Positions 1 to 7,000 of a DNA stretch of 8,577 nt are shown piece after piece. The stretch comes from CG2-30-40-21 sp043806395 (GTDB lineage: Bacteria; UBA9089; CG2-30-40-21), in NCBI GenBank assembly GCA_043806395.1, contig JAZDHC010000015.1, positions 1 to 8,577 on the forward strand, in the 5' to 3' direction. The notes beneath the pieces were generated by a model that was given only the letters and a program-made list of their open reading frames with translations, searched no databases and was not told the DNA's origin. Every line of letters begins with the position of its first letter. The first letter of the stretch is position 1. The position numbers and the translations under genes are program-made.

Positions 1-1038
1 TGACTTGCCTTCCAATTTCTGGCTATCCAATGCCATAGTTGCTGTGCCAACCTGAAGCTGTGCTGCTGACTTGCCTTCCAATTTCTGGCTATCCAAAGCC
101 ATTGTGGCTGTGCCAACCTGAAGCTGTGCATCTGACTTGCCTGCCAAATTCTGGCTATCCAAAGCCATAGTAGCTGTTCCAACCTGAAGCTGTGCATCTG
201 TCTTTCCTTCCAAGTTCTGGCTATCCAATGCCATAGTTGCTGTGCCAACCTGAAGCTGTGCAGCTGACTTGCCTTCCAATTTCTGGCTATCCAAAGCCAT
301 TGTGGCTGTTCCAACCTGAAGCTGTGCCTCAGTCTTTCCTGCCAATTTCTGGCTATCCAATGCCATCGTAGCTGTGCCAACCTGAAGCTCTGCTGCTGAC
401 TTGCCTTCCAATTTCTGGCTATCCAAAGCCATTGTGGCTGTTCCAACCTGAAGCTGTGCTGCTGACTTGCCTTCCAATTTCTGGCTATCCAATGCCATTG
501 TGGCTGTGCCAACCTGAAGCTGTGCCGCTGACTTGCCTTCCAATTTCTGGCTATCCAATGCCATTGTGGCTGTGCCAACCTGAAGCTGTGCTGCTGACTT
601 GCCTTCCAATTTCTGGCTATCCAAAGCCATCGTAGCTGTTCCAACCTGAAGCTCTGCAACTGACTTGCCTTCCAATTTCTGGCTATCCAATGCCATAGTT
701 GCTGTGCCAACCTGAAGCTGTGCTGCTGACTTGCCTTCCAATTTCTGGCTATCCAAAGCCATTGTGGCTGTGCCAACCTGAAGCTGTGCTGCTGACTTGC
801 CTGCCAACTTCTGGCTATCCAATGCCATAGTTGCTGTTCCAACCTGAAGCTGTGCTGCTGACTTGCCTTCCAATTTCTGGCTATCCAAAGCCATTGTGGC
901 TGTGCCAACCTGAAGCTGTGCCTCAGTCTTTCCTGCCAATTTCTGGCTATCCAAAGCCATCGTAGCTGTTCCAACCTGAAGCTCTGCAACTGACTTGCCT
1001 TCCAATTTCTGGCTATCCAATGCCATTGTGGCTGTGCC
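1..1038 (-). repeat. 66-bp coding tandem repeat, about 15.7 copies in view
   Basis: The period is exactly 66 bp (22 codons), with no indels; units start at 1, 67, 133 and so on to 991. Read on the minus strand, each unit begins with GTATMALDSQ, invariant in all 16 visible copies, followed by a variable half: K/N, L, E/A, G, K, S/T, A/V/E/D, A, Q/E, LQV. Variation in the first half is confined to silent sites, for example GCA/GCT for Ala, GGA/GGC for Gly, and several spellings of T-A-T. The array continues past the left edge, so the true copy number is unknown. The 66-bp period keeps all six frames periodic, which creates meaningless open frames on the other strand. Confidence 0.97.
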
Positions 1039-1458
1039 TGCCTGTATTGCATAGGTAGCCGTGCCTGCCAGAATTGCATAAGTAGCCGTCCCGGCATAGC
1101 CTGCAGAAAAACTATAGACGACAGAGGCTATCCTTTGCCGTGGTGTAAGTGGACTACTATCTATTACCAACTCCAGCCATAACTCGGACTTTTGGGCCAA
1201 TGTTTCTATCGGCAGAGGACCTAACTGCGTTGAAAATATCCCTTGACTACATTTGACAGCGGTTGTAGTACCCCAGACGGAGCTACCTCCAGTATCTTGA
1301 CTATACAACTTAAAGGTAATACTCTTTGTCCCTTCTACGGGTCCACCAATCCCTTGAACCATACCTTGATAGTAGATAAAATTAGGTATGTCTGCACCTG
1401 CTTTACTTACAAAACTTGCCAATAAAAGAAATACACCCAAAAACAAAATCTTTTTCAT
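1..1458 (-). CDS. Secreted long-stalk surface protein with 22-residue tandem repeats (3' end beyond window)
   Basis: This minus-strand reading frame is open from ATG at 1458 to the window edge (486 codons, no stop), so the C-terminus is missing. AGGAGGT (1466-1472) lies 7 nt before the ATG and supports the start. Residues 1-22 are a signal peptide (MKKI, then a hydrophobic LFLGVFLLLASFV core, then SKAGA). Residues about 24-119 form a domain I recognise from many secreted proteins of uncultivated bacteria: an I-x-YQG opening, ITFKLY, a GIFSTQLG strand, LWLELVI, then LTPRQRIASVVYSFSAG, which normally introduces an extended repeat stalk. Residues 123-140 are two 9-residue units (GTATYAILA, GTATYAIQA), and from 141 a 22-residue unit repeats to the window edge. 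The unit resembles the LDGKHAS-type repeats of phage tail fibres and bacterial stalks. The likely role is an exported fibre or adhesin stalk; the ligand is unknown. It is probably co-transcribed with the barrel gene upstream. Confidence 0.9.
   Translation of the reverse strand, partial: MKKILFLGVFLLLASFVSKAGADIPNFIYYQGMVQGIGGPVEGTKSITFKLYSQDTGGSSVWGTTTAVKCSQGIFSTQLGPLPIETLAQKSELWLELVIDSSPLTPRQRIASVVYSFSAGYAGTATYAILAGTATYAIQAGTATMALDSQKLEGKSVAELQVGTATMALDSQKLAGKTEAQLQVGTATMALDSQKLEGKSAAQLQVGTATMALDSQKLAGKSAAQLQVGTATMALDSQKLEGKSAAQLQVGTATMALDSQKLEGKSVAELQVGTATMALDSQKLEGKSAAQLQVGTATMALDSQKLEGKSAAQLQVGTATMALDSQKLEGKSAAQLQVGTATMALDSQKLEGKSAAELQVGTATMALDSQKLAGKTEAQLQVGTATMALDSQKLEGKSAAQLQVGTATMALDSQNLEGKTDAQLQVGTATMALDSQNLAGKSDAQLQVGTATMALDSQKLEGKSAAQLQVGTATMALDSQKLEGKS
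1039..1092 (-). repeat. Two 27-bp (9-residue) short units preceding the 66-bp array
   Basis: Residues 123-131 (GTATYAILA) and 132-140 (GTATYAIQA) share the GTAT start of the 22-residue unit but lack its DSQKLEGKS part. They look like a shorter, older form of the stalk repeat at the junction with the N-terminal domain. Confidence 0.8.
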
Positions 1459-1481
1459 CTTTTTTACCTCCTAAATATATG

Positions 1482-1552
1482 GGACGCAGATTTTCTTTAG
1501 ATTTCAGGATAAAGAATATTTAAATCCTGTAAATCTGCGTTCATCTGCGTCC
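1482..1552. repeat. Imperfect palindrome between the barrel gene and the stalk gene
   Basis: GGACGCAGAT (1482-1491) and its exact reverse complement ATCTGCGTCC (1543-1552) form the outer arms. An inner pair, roughly TTTCAGGAT (1502-1510) and ATCCTGTAAA (1524-1533), continues the symmetry, and a second AATCTGCGTT lies at 1532-1541. The element ends 4 bp from the stop codon of the barrel gene and about 10 bp from the ribosome-binding site of the stalk gene, filling most of the 98-bp gap. It looks like a dispersed intergenic palindromic repeat. If transcribed it could fold into a hairpin that lowers read-through into the stalk gene or shields mRNA ends, but no U-tract follows. Confidence 0.7.
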
Positions 1553-1556
1553 TGAT

Positions 1557-2438
1557 TTATCTCCTGAATCTTATATTCAATGAGACCCTGTGGGCAGAGT
1601 CTAAGTCTTTTATCGGTGCATAGGCATAGCTAATATCCATAGGACCCTGCCTCAGCCCAAAACCCAGACTTAGACCTTGATTATCATAGCCTGTTTTGTA
1701 GCCGGCCATTAAGGCTAATGACACAACAGGGTAATATTCAACGCCAAGACCTACCTTCAACCCCTTTTTATCCTTATTTGCGGCTGCCATAAATTCAAAC
1801 TCTTTTAGTTTTATGGCTCCTCCACATCTAATATTAGTCGGCAAACTACTTTTTTCCGTTTCATACTTTAGTCCTGTGCCTATATTTTGCAAGCAGACAC
1901 CTGCAGAAACCGGCCGGGCATTCCATAAACCGTTATAGAGAATCCCTACATCTAAGGCAAAACCATTAGCCTTGTATTCCTCAGCTAAAGTAGATGAAAT
2001 AAACTTAATGCCTAAGCCGGCATCAAGATTAACGGTTATTTTCTTGCCGGCGGCAAGGGTCAGGCAGGTATCCTTCATGGTTGGGATAGACCTCCTTGAG
2101 CCATCAAGTTCAAAAATATCTGCCTTGCCGGCATCTAATACCCCCATGCTTATCCCTAAGCCTGTGTTTGATTGTACATTTTTGGAATAGCTGAGAGAAT
2201 TGTAAGAAATGTCTGAAACACCATCATAAGCGGAGATGTCCAAAGAGTTGAGATTGATACTTGCCAGTCCTGCCGGATTAAAATAAATGGCTTCAGCACC
2301 AGTCTTTGAATTAGCCACCAGGGATTCACCCAAGGCATAGGAACGGGCAGTGGGTGGGAATTTTAAGCCAATGCCGCTTGCATGGGTTAAGGTGTTGGTG
2401 ACTATTATAATTAAGGCTATCAACAATAATCTTTGCAT
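1557..2438 (-). CDS. PorV/PorQ-like outer-membrane beta-barrel protein
   Basis: A 293-residue protein. AGAGGTG (2446-2452), 7 nt before the ATG, fixes the start. Residues 1-20 are a signal peptide (MQRLLLIALIIIVTNTLTHA). Residues 31-59 carry the family hallmark, ARSYALGES followed by a short spacer and GAEAIYFNPAGLA, as in PorV/PorQ/UPF0164-type barrels. The rest alternates short polar/hydrophobic strands with glycine-rich turns (LGISMGVLDAGKAD, LDAGLGIKFISS, LKVGLGVEYYPVVSLALMAGYK) and ends in a strand with a near-terminal aromatic (VSLNIRFRR), consistent with about 14 outer-membrane strands. In type IX secretion, PorV carries sorted cargo at the outer membrane; in many candidate phyla such barrels occur without an obvious T9SS and their role is unknown. 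It lies between a protein with a sorting-like C-terminus and the repeat-stalk gene. Membership of this barrel class is well supported; a PorV-like function is inference. Confidence 0.82.
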   Translation of the reverse strand: MQRLLLIALIIIVTNTLTHASGIGLKFPPTARSYALGESLVANSKTGAEAIYFNPAGLASINLNSLDISAYDGVSDISYNSLSYSKNVQSNTGLGISMGVLDAGKADIFELDGSRRSIPTMKDTCLTLAAGKKITVNLDAGLGIKFISSTLAEEYKANGFALDVGILYNGLWNARPVSAGVCLQNIGTGLKYETEKSSLPTNIRCGGAIKLKEFEFMAAANKDKKGLKVGLGVEYYPVVSLALMAGYKTGYDNQGLSLGFGLRQGPMDISYAYAPIKDLDSAHRVSLNIRFRR

Positions 2439-2466
2439 CTAAAAACACCTCTGTTTGTTGGTGATT

Positions 2467-2486
2467 CACAGGCAAGGATGCCTGTG
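2467..2486. repeat. Short palindrome CACAGGCA/TGCCTGTG
   Basis: Eight-bp perfect arms (2467-2474 and 2479-2486) around AGGA. It is the first of several palindromic words in the 163-bp gap between the two upstream minus-strand genes. It is likely part of a dispersed repeat, though only one copy is visible. Confidence 0.6.
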
Positions 2487-2499
2487 CCACTATCATCTG

Positions 2500-2527
2500 G
2501 TAATCGCAGACTAAAGTCTGCGATTAC
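2500..2527. repeat. Perfect 28-bp palindrome in an intergenic gap
   Basis: Thirteen-bp arms GTAATCGCAGACT (2500-2512) and AGTCTGCGATTAC (2515-2527) flank a 2-bp centre. It has the same design as the 8357-8409 palindrome: a GC-rich word, an A/T-rich centre and its mirror. It is probably a dispersed palindromic repeat and could also act as a transcript-end hairpin for the gene at 2602-3384. Confidence 0.75.
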
Positions 2528-2541
2528 ATGTATTTTCCCTA

Positions 2542-2573
2542 ATTCCCCCTTAAAAAGGGGGTTAGGGGGTTGT
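2542..2573 (-). repeat. CCCCCTAACCCCC hairpin element, copy 1
   Basis: On the minus strand this reads ACAACCCCCTAACCCCC, then CCCCCTT and AAGGGGG arms around a short A/T loop, then AAT. A near-identical copy lies on the plus strand at 8507-8539, differing mainly in the loop. Two copies in gene-free DNA of one window indicate a dispersed genomic repeat. It is not a canonical terminator because no run of U follows the hairpin. Confidence 0.8.
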
Positions 2574-2577
2574 TCTT

Positions 2578-2597
2578 CTCTGTGCCTCTGTGCCTTC
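2578..2597. repeat. Direct repeat CTCTGTGC x2
   Basis: Two adjacent copies of CTCTGTGC (2578-2585 and 2586-2593) followed by CTTC, ending 4 bp from the stop codon of the 2602-3384 gene. It resembles widespread AGGCACAGAGGCACAGAG-type intergenic repeats; that likeness is from memory and was not searched. Confidence 0.5.
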
Positions 2598-2601
2598 TTA
2601 T

Positions 2602-3384
2602 TCACTTCACAAGTATTATCTTCCTCATATCCTTGAAATCTCCAGCCTGTATCTGGATGATATAAACCCCAGCCTCACATTCTTCGCCATTCTTATCCTT
2701 ACCATCCCATTCTACCCAATATTTATCTGCCTGCCTATCCCCTGATACCAATTCTTTTACCAATTCACCGGTCAGGTCATAGAGTTTTATCAAAACCTTG
2801 GCGGATGAGTCAAGTTCATAGTAAATTTGCACCTTCTCACCCTTTAGAGGATGAAATAAATTATGGTAAGGGATGAATTTATGCCCTGATTTTGGCGTGG
2901 TAAGGGTGCAGGTAGCTGAGGCAATAATATTATTACTTGTGCCATAAGCAGTTAAAATGTAGGTATAGACGGTATCTGCTTTAAGTAAATAAGTATCATC
3001 ATAAGAAGTAGTATCTTTGGGAATGTGCGAGGCTATAATCTCGGTATTCCTTGTGAGCGTATAATATTCTTTCGTCAGTAAGTCGCTCCAATTAAGACGC
3101 ACTAAAGCCGATGAAACAGGGGTAGCCTGCAAGGTTAATGTCCCTTGTAGAGGTAAGGTCTCCGGTGTCCATGCTGTAACTGTATAGGTTTGGTTAGACG
3201 AGTTACCACCCAGATAAGAACTCAGACCTTGCACGGAATAATCCTGATTAGCCTGCTGACCACTAAGCATAATAGCTACAGACCAGTTTAGATTATATGC
3301 CAGGACAGGCTTACTGGATAAAAGAAGCAAAAGGAATAAAAGGCAAGATTTGAGGATTAATTTGCGGCTGGAGGGATTACCCAT
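2602..3384 (-). CDS. Secreted protein with fibronectin-III-like domain and FlgD-Ig/T9SS-type C-terminal domain
   Basis: A 260-residue protein. GGAGG (3389-3393) sits 4 nt before the ATG, a short but usable spacing. Residues 1-29 are a signal peptide (basic SSRKLILK, then LLFLLLLLSS, cut near VLA). Residues about 30-80 are an unassigned N-terminal region. Residues about 83-163 look like a fibronectin-III fold (LVRLNWS, YYTLTRNTEII, the VYTYILTAYG strand). Residues about 172-260 match the FlgD-Ig-like C-terminal domain used as a sorting signal in T9SS-type cargo: HNLFHPLKG in place of NPFNP, IYYELDSSAKVLIKLYDLTG, VEWDGKDKNGEECEAGVY, and a terminal RKIILVK. With only one Ig-like domain before the tail, it is small for such cargo. 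It is first in the minus-strand cluster, directly downstream of a good promoter and the 7-bp repeat array, and next to the barrel that might handle it. The function of the N-terminal half is unknown. Confidence 0.85.
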   Translation of the reverse strand: MGNPSSRKLILKSCLLFLLLLLSSKPVLAYNLNWSVAIMLSGQQANQDYSVQGLSSYLGGNSSNQTYTVTAWTPETLPLQGTLTLQATPVSSALVRLNWSDLLTKEYYTLTRNTEIIASHIPKDTTSYDDTYLLKADTVYTYILTAYGTSNNIIASATCTLTTPKSGHKFIPYHNLFHPLKGEKVQIYYELDSSAKVLIKLYDLTGELVKELVSGDRQADKYWVEWDGKDKNGEECEAGVYIIQIQAGDFKDMRKIILVK

Positions 3385-3420
3385 ATTGCCTCCGGCTGAG
3401 AGAGGAGGTAAAATCAGCTG

Positions 3421-3490
3421 TTGTTGGTTGTTGGTTGTTGGTTGTTGGTTGTTGGTTGTTGGTTGTTGGTTGTTGGTTGTTGGTTGTTGG
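3421..3490. repeat. Ten perfect copies of a 7-bp repeat (TTGTTGG / CCAACAA)
   Basis: Ten uninterrupted copies of TTGTTGG run from 3421 to 3490 with a 2-bp partial copy after. The array lies between the predicted promoter (3513-3542) and the start codon at 3384, so the transcript leader would carry (CCAACAA)10, made only of C and A and unable to fold on itself. A 7-bp period is typical of slippage-prone repeats, but copy changes here would alter leader length, not the reading frame. Confidence 0.97.
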
Positions 3491-3512
3491 TTAAATATTT
3501 ATTCATAAATTA

Positions 3513-3542
3513 AGTGTAACATAGAAACAAATAATTTGTCAA
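3513..3542 (-). promoter_or_regulatory. Predicted sigma-70-type promoter for the minus-strand envelope cluster
   Basis: On the minus strand, TTGACA (3537-3542) is followed after 18 bp by TACACT (3513-3518), a perfect -35 and a 4/6 -10. Transcription would begin near 3505, giving a leader of about 120 nt that contains the CCAACAA array. Confidence 0.6.
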
Positions 3543-3544
3543 GA

Positions 3545-3958
3545 AGTTTTTTTAATTTTTTTCATATAAATAAGTAAAACAGATGAGAAATTTGGCATGC
3601 ACATAAAAGAGGAGAAATGTCAAATGGGCATAAGTCATAACTATTTGATATTATTAAACTTAGCGACCGTTATATTTTGCTTATAGCGGGTTTTATTTGT
3701 TTGGGATGGGGAGGGGGACTTCTCTGAAGTTTAAAGCTCCTTTTGACGGCATAGCGGGGCTGTAATGATTGTTTTTGAGGGACTTTGTAATTAATGGAGG
3801 GGTCGAAAAATTTTACCCTAATTGCAATTTTTTTCAAAAAAAGTGATTTTTTTTGCTCTGAACATCAAATCCTTGGCTATTGGCTGGATTGTGCAGCAAA
3901 AACCATACTTGTGTAAGGCGATTGCTTTATCGAATATTCAGGCTCTATTCTATTTTAC
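3545..3958. other. AT-rich intergenic stretch with no recognisable gene
   Basis: I find no convincing coding frame on either strand. The plus strand has AGAGGAG followed by an ATG at 3617, but that frame stops after seven codons (stop ending at 3640). An overlapping frame from 3624 gives only 20 codons. Poly-T/poly-A runs (around 3547-3562 and 3825-3852) and a TTTTTTTCAAAAAAA mirror suggest bent, unselected or regulatory DNA. The plus-strand promoter begins at its right end. A decayed mobile element is possible but no transposase fragment is readable. Confidence 0.6.
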
Positions 3959-3987
3959 TTGACTTTCTGACTTAATTCTGATAAAAT
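3959..3987 (+). promoter_or_regulatory. Strong sigma-70-type promoter for the FapA-like/OppF-like genes
   Basis: TTGACT (3959-3964), a 17-bp spacer and TAAAAT (3982-3987) give 5/6 matches in each hexamer at ideal spacing. Transcription would start near 3994, leaving a leader of about 54 nt before the ATG at 4048. Confidence 0.75.
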
Positions 3988-3992
3988 GAGAA

Positions 3993-4007
3993 ATTGCTAT
4001 CAGCAAT
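3993..4007 (+). promoter_or_regulatory. Small hairpin at the predicted 5' end of the FapA-like transcript
   Basis: ATTGCT (3993-3998) and AGCAAT (4002-4007) pair perfectly around ATC. The stem would sit at the extreme 5' end of the mRNA, where such hairpins can protect against decay. It is AT-rich and may be weak. Confidence 0.4.
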
Positions 4008-4047
4008 ATATCCAGTCATATACGCTCATTAAAGAGGTACTAATAAT

Positions 4048-7000
4048 ATGAGTGAAACAATATTTACACCAATTCCAGATAACTTTGGAGAGCATCCCCT
4101 TGATGTATTCCCCGGACAGTTGATTTGTGCCAAGGCAGAACCCAAACAGGGAAGGGCGGGAAGAACTATTACTGGTGAGGATATTCCTGCCAGAGGCGAA
4201 GAGGAAATTACCGTTATCCCTGGCAGGAATGTATGTGTCTCGGAGGATGGTAGTCGATTATTTGCTCTGGACTTTGGACGAATTGTCTGGGAAAAGGAAA
4301 GGATAAATGTTGAAAAAATTCTTATCATTAAAGAAAATATCAGTGATTCGATAGAGTTTTCTGGTAGCATTGAAATTCAGGGTTCAATAAATGATAATGC
4401 CATTGTTACTGCTGCAGGAAATATTACTGTATCAGGTGGAATAGGTGCTGCGGAGATTAATGCCGGTGGAAATATTGCTGTTAAACAAGATATTGTCAAG
4501 GCAAAGATTGTTTGTGAGGGTAACCTTTCAGTAAATTCCTTGAAAGAGGCAACAATTACTGTTGCCGGCACAATAACCATTGATGATTCCATAATAAAAT
4601 CTATAGTTGCAGCAGGTAAAATTATTAGTCATACTGGTAGAAAGGGGCTTCTATTTGGTGGAGAGATAACTGTAAAAAAACTTCTTACTGCTAAAAAGGC
4701 TGGGATAGAGGGTGATAATGAGATTACTACTATTGTTCTTTCTCCAGGTGCAATGGCTTATATTGAGATTATTTATCCCTATGTAAACATTCTTCTCGGC
4801 AGAAGAACATCCTCCACTAAAAAAGCAATCAAAAAAGCATTTTATCAATTAGAACCATCTGGCAATGCAATCATGAAAAACTATGAGGAGATTGTCATAG
4901 AAGAGGAGAATACTTCATCTGGAGCCATAAGTGCCCCCATACTTCCTGCTGATATGCCCATTTCTGTAGCAATTGAGGGTGTGGCCTTGCTGGAAGAGGC
5001 AAAAAATATGGGTGCAGATCTGCTTCAATTGGAAAGAGATGAGGTAGATGCTCATTTAGAGAAACAGGGAAAGATAATAGTATTTAAAAAGGGCATCATT
5101 GGTCCATGGGTTCCAGATAAGTGGGATGAACTATATGGCCCAACCATTGATGGTTCATTTAGTTTTGAGAATAATGTTGACGGGCTTTACCTTACGGTTA
5201 TCTTCTCTCAAGGGGCAGGGAAAAAGATATTCAGCCATGAGGTTATTGAAGAAATAATAGCTCAAAAATTTAATGAGATTGATACCTCAAAAATAGAAGA
5301 TGTGTTTGAAAAAAGAATAAAAAAACCAGTAAGAATTGGTCCAAGGCAATATCTTCGTGGTAAGATAGAAATAGAGATTTCCCCTGATCAATTAACTGCT
5401 ACGGTTAATATTATTCCTCCCAGAATGGGCGGGATGTTGATGAGTGTGGAGGATATTGTCAAGGCATTAAATGAAAGGACTGTTTCGTTTGGAATAAATA
5501 TAGAAAGGCTTGTTGAAATATTGCACAATGTGGAGTTTAAGATACCCATAGTTGTTGCCCATGGCAATCCACCTCTGACAGGAGAAGGTGCCTATCTTGC
5601 CTATCAATATGGAGAAAAGAGCGATGGGGCAGTACTTATTGGTGAAGATGCCATTCCAGGGCAATTATTGGGTGTAAAAATACCCTCGACCATTGGCAGC
5701 TCAGGAATAGCCGTGACTGGAGAGAACATATCTGGTCTTTATGGAAGGGATATTACACTTGTTGCCGGAAAAAATGTCTTTATAGATAAGAATAGATGCT
5801 TTTCCGCTGCATTTGGAAAGGTAATGTGGCAGGGCTTTCGGGTAGCCGTAGAACAAATAATTAAGGTCGAGACTGATGCTGATGCTAATATTGAGACATC
5901 CGGAAAGATTATTATCCATGGAAATGTAAAGGAAGGGGTAAAGATTGGTGGCAATGATATTATTATTCATGGAAATGTGGAAAATACGGTTGAAATTATG
6001 GCTAAAGGAACACTCATCGTTGAAGGGGAGATTAATAAGGCAAAGATTAAAACCGCTCTTGACATGTCTGCAACCATCATTAAGGAATCACAAATTGAAT
6101 GTGGAGGGACGCTTAATGTCAGCACTGCGATAATGGATTCTCCGATAATTGCAGAGAATGTTGTCCTGTCTTCTGAGGGGAAGGGCTTGATTGTGGGTGG
6201 TGAGGTATCTGCACAAAATTTGATACATGCTAAGGTGATTGGCAATGAAGATGGAACACCAACCACTGTTAAGGTTGGTGAAAATGGTATCCTTTCTGCT
6301 CTTGGAACCCTCCATTCCAAGGTAAACCTTGTGTTTGGTAAAAGGAGCATGACCACTAAAAAACCTGCAAAAAAAGTAACATTTAAGATGGAAAAGGGGG
6401 CTATGACCACACAAGCCTATGAACCACCCAGTATCTCTCCCTCAAAGCCACCAACTATAACTATTTCTGCCTCACAATGTACTGTCCCAAGGTCTATTGT
6501 TGTACCCGGATATTCTATTGATGAGGCAATACAGCAAGCTGCTCCATTATTAGGGATGCCTCTGGAAGAATTGGATGGTGACGCTATACCCAAAGAACAA
6601 TCCCAAATATCGGCTATACGCGTCTACCCAAAGGGGGTAGAGGGTCCATGGTTAGAATCGTTTGATAATTCCTGTATAGAAGAGCATTTTGAAGAAGATA
6701 ATATTGATCTTGATACAGATGCAAATGGGAGTTTTAATTTGATTAATAGAAGGGAAGGTCTGTTTCTTCGTCTAAGGTCTCCTGTGGGAAAGGGAAAACC
6801 TATTACCTCAGAACAGGTTCTGGCAGAAATAGAAAGACGGGAATACACAGACATTGACTCTCAGAGGGTAGTTGAGGCATGTGCTGAGCCACCGAAAGAA
6901 CCAGTACGAATTGGGTTAATGCAATTTACTACTGAATTTGGCGGCAAGTTTGAGATAACTATTTCTGAAGACAAGCATGAAGTTTTTATAAACATTACCC

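Noticed and set aside
432..635. Plus-strand open frame with repeated WLCQPEAV-like units
   Set aside because: It is the antisense reading of the 66-bp coding repeats; a period divisible by three keeps antisense frames open. The minus-strand gene has a signal peptide, ribosome-binding site and silent-site variation.
1..1038. Could the regular repeats be a CRISPR array?
   Set aside because: The 66-bp units are contiguous with no unique spacers, and they encode a constant peptide.
2542..2573. Rho-independent terminator
   Set aside because: The stem is GC-rich but lacks a U-tract on either strand, and a second copy at 8507-8539 marks it as a dispersed repeat.
2433..2636. Small open frames on both strands over 2420-2636
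   Set aside because: They run through the palindromic repeats and into neighbouring genes; the symmetry of the repeats explains the open frames.
3617..3640. Seven-codon frame after AGAGGAG (possible leader peptide)
   Set aside because: Too short to assess, no attenuator-like hairpins follow, and the mapped promoter for the next gene is more than 300 bp downstream.
5967..6410. 147-residue minus-strand open frame, and others inside 4048-7203
   Set aside because: They overlap the FapA-like gene entirely, show no family likeness and have no promoter or ribosome-binding site of their own.
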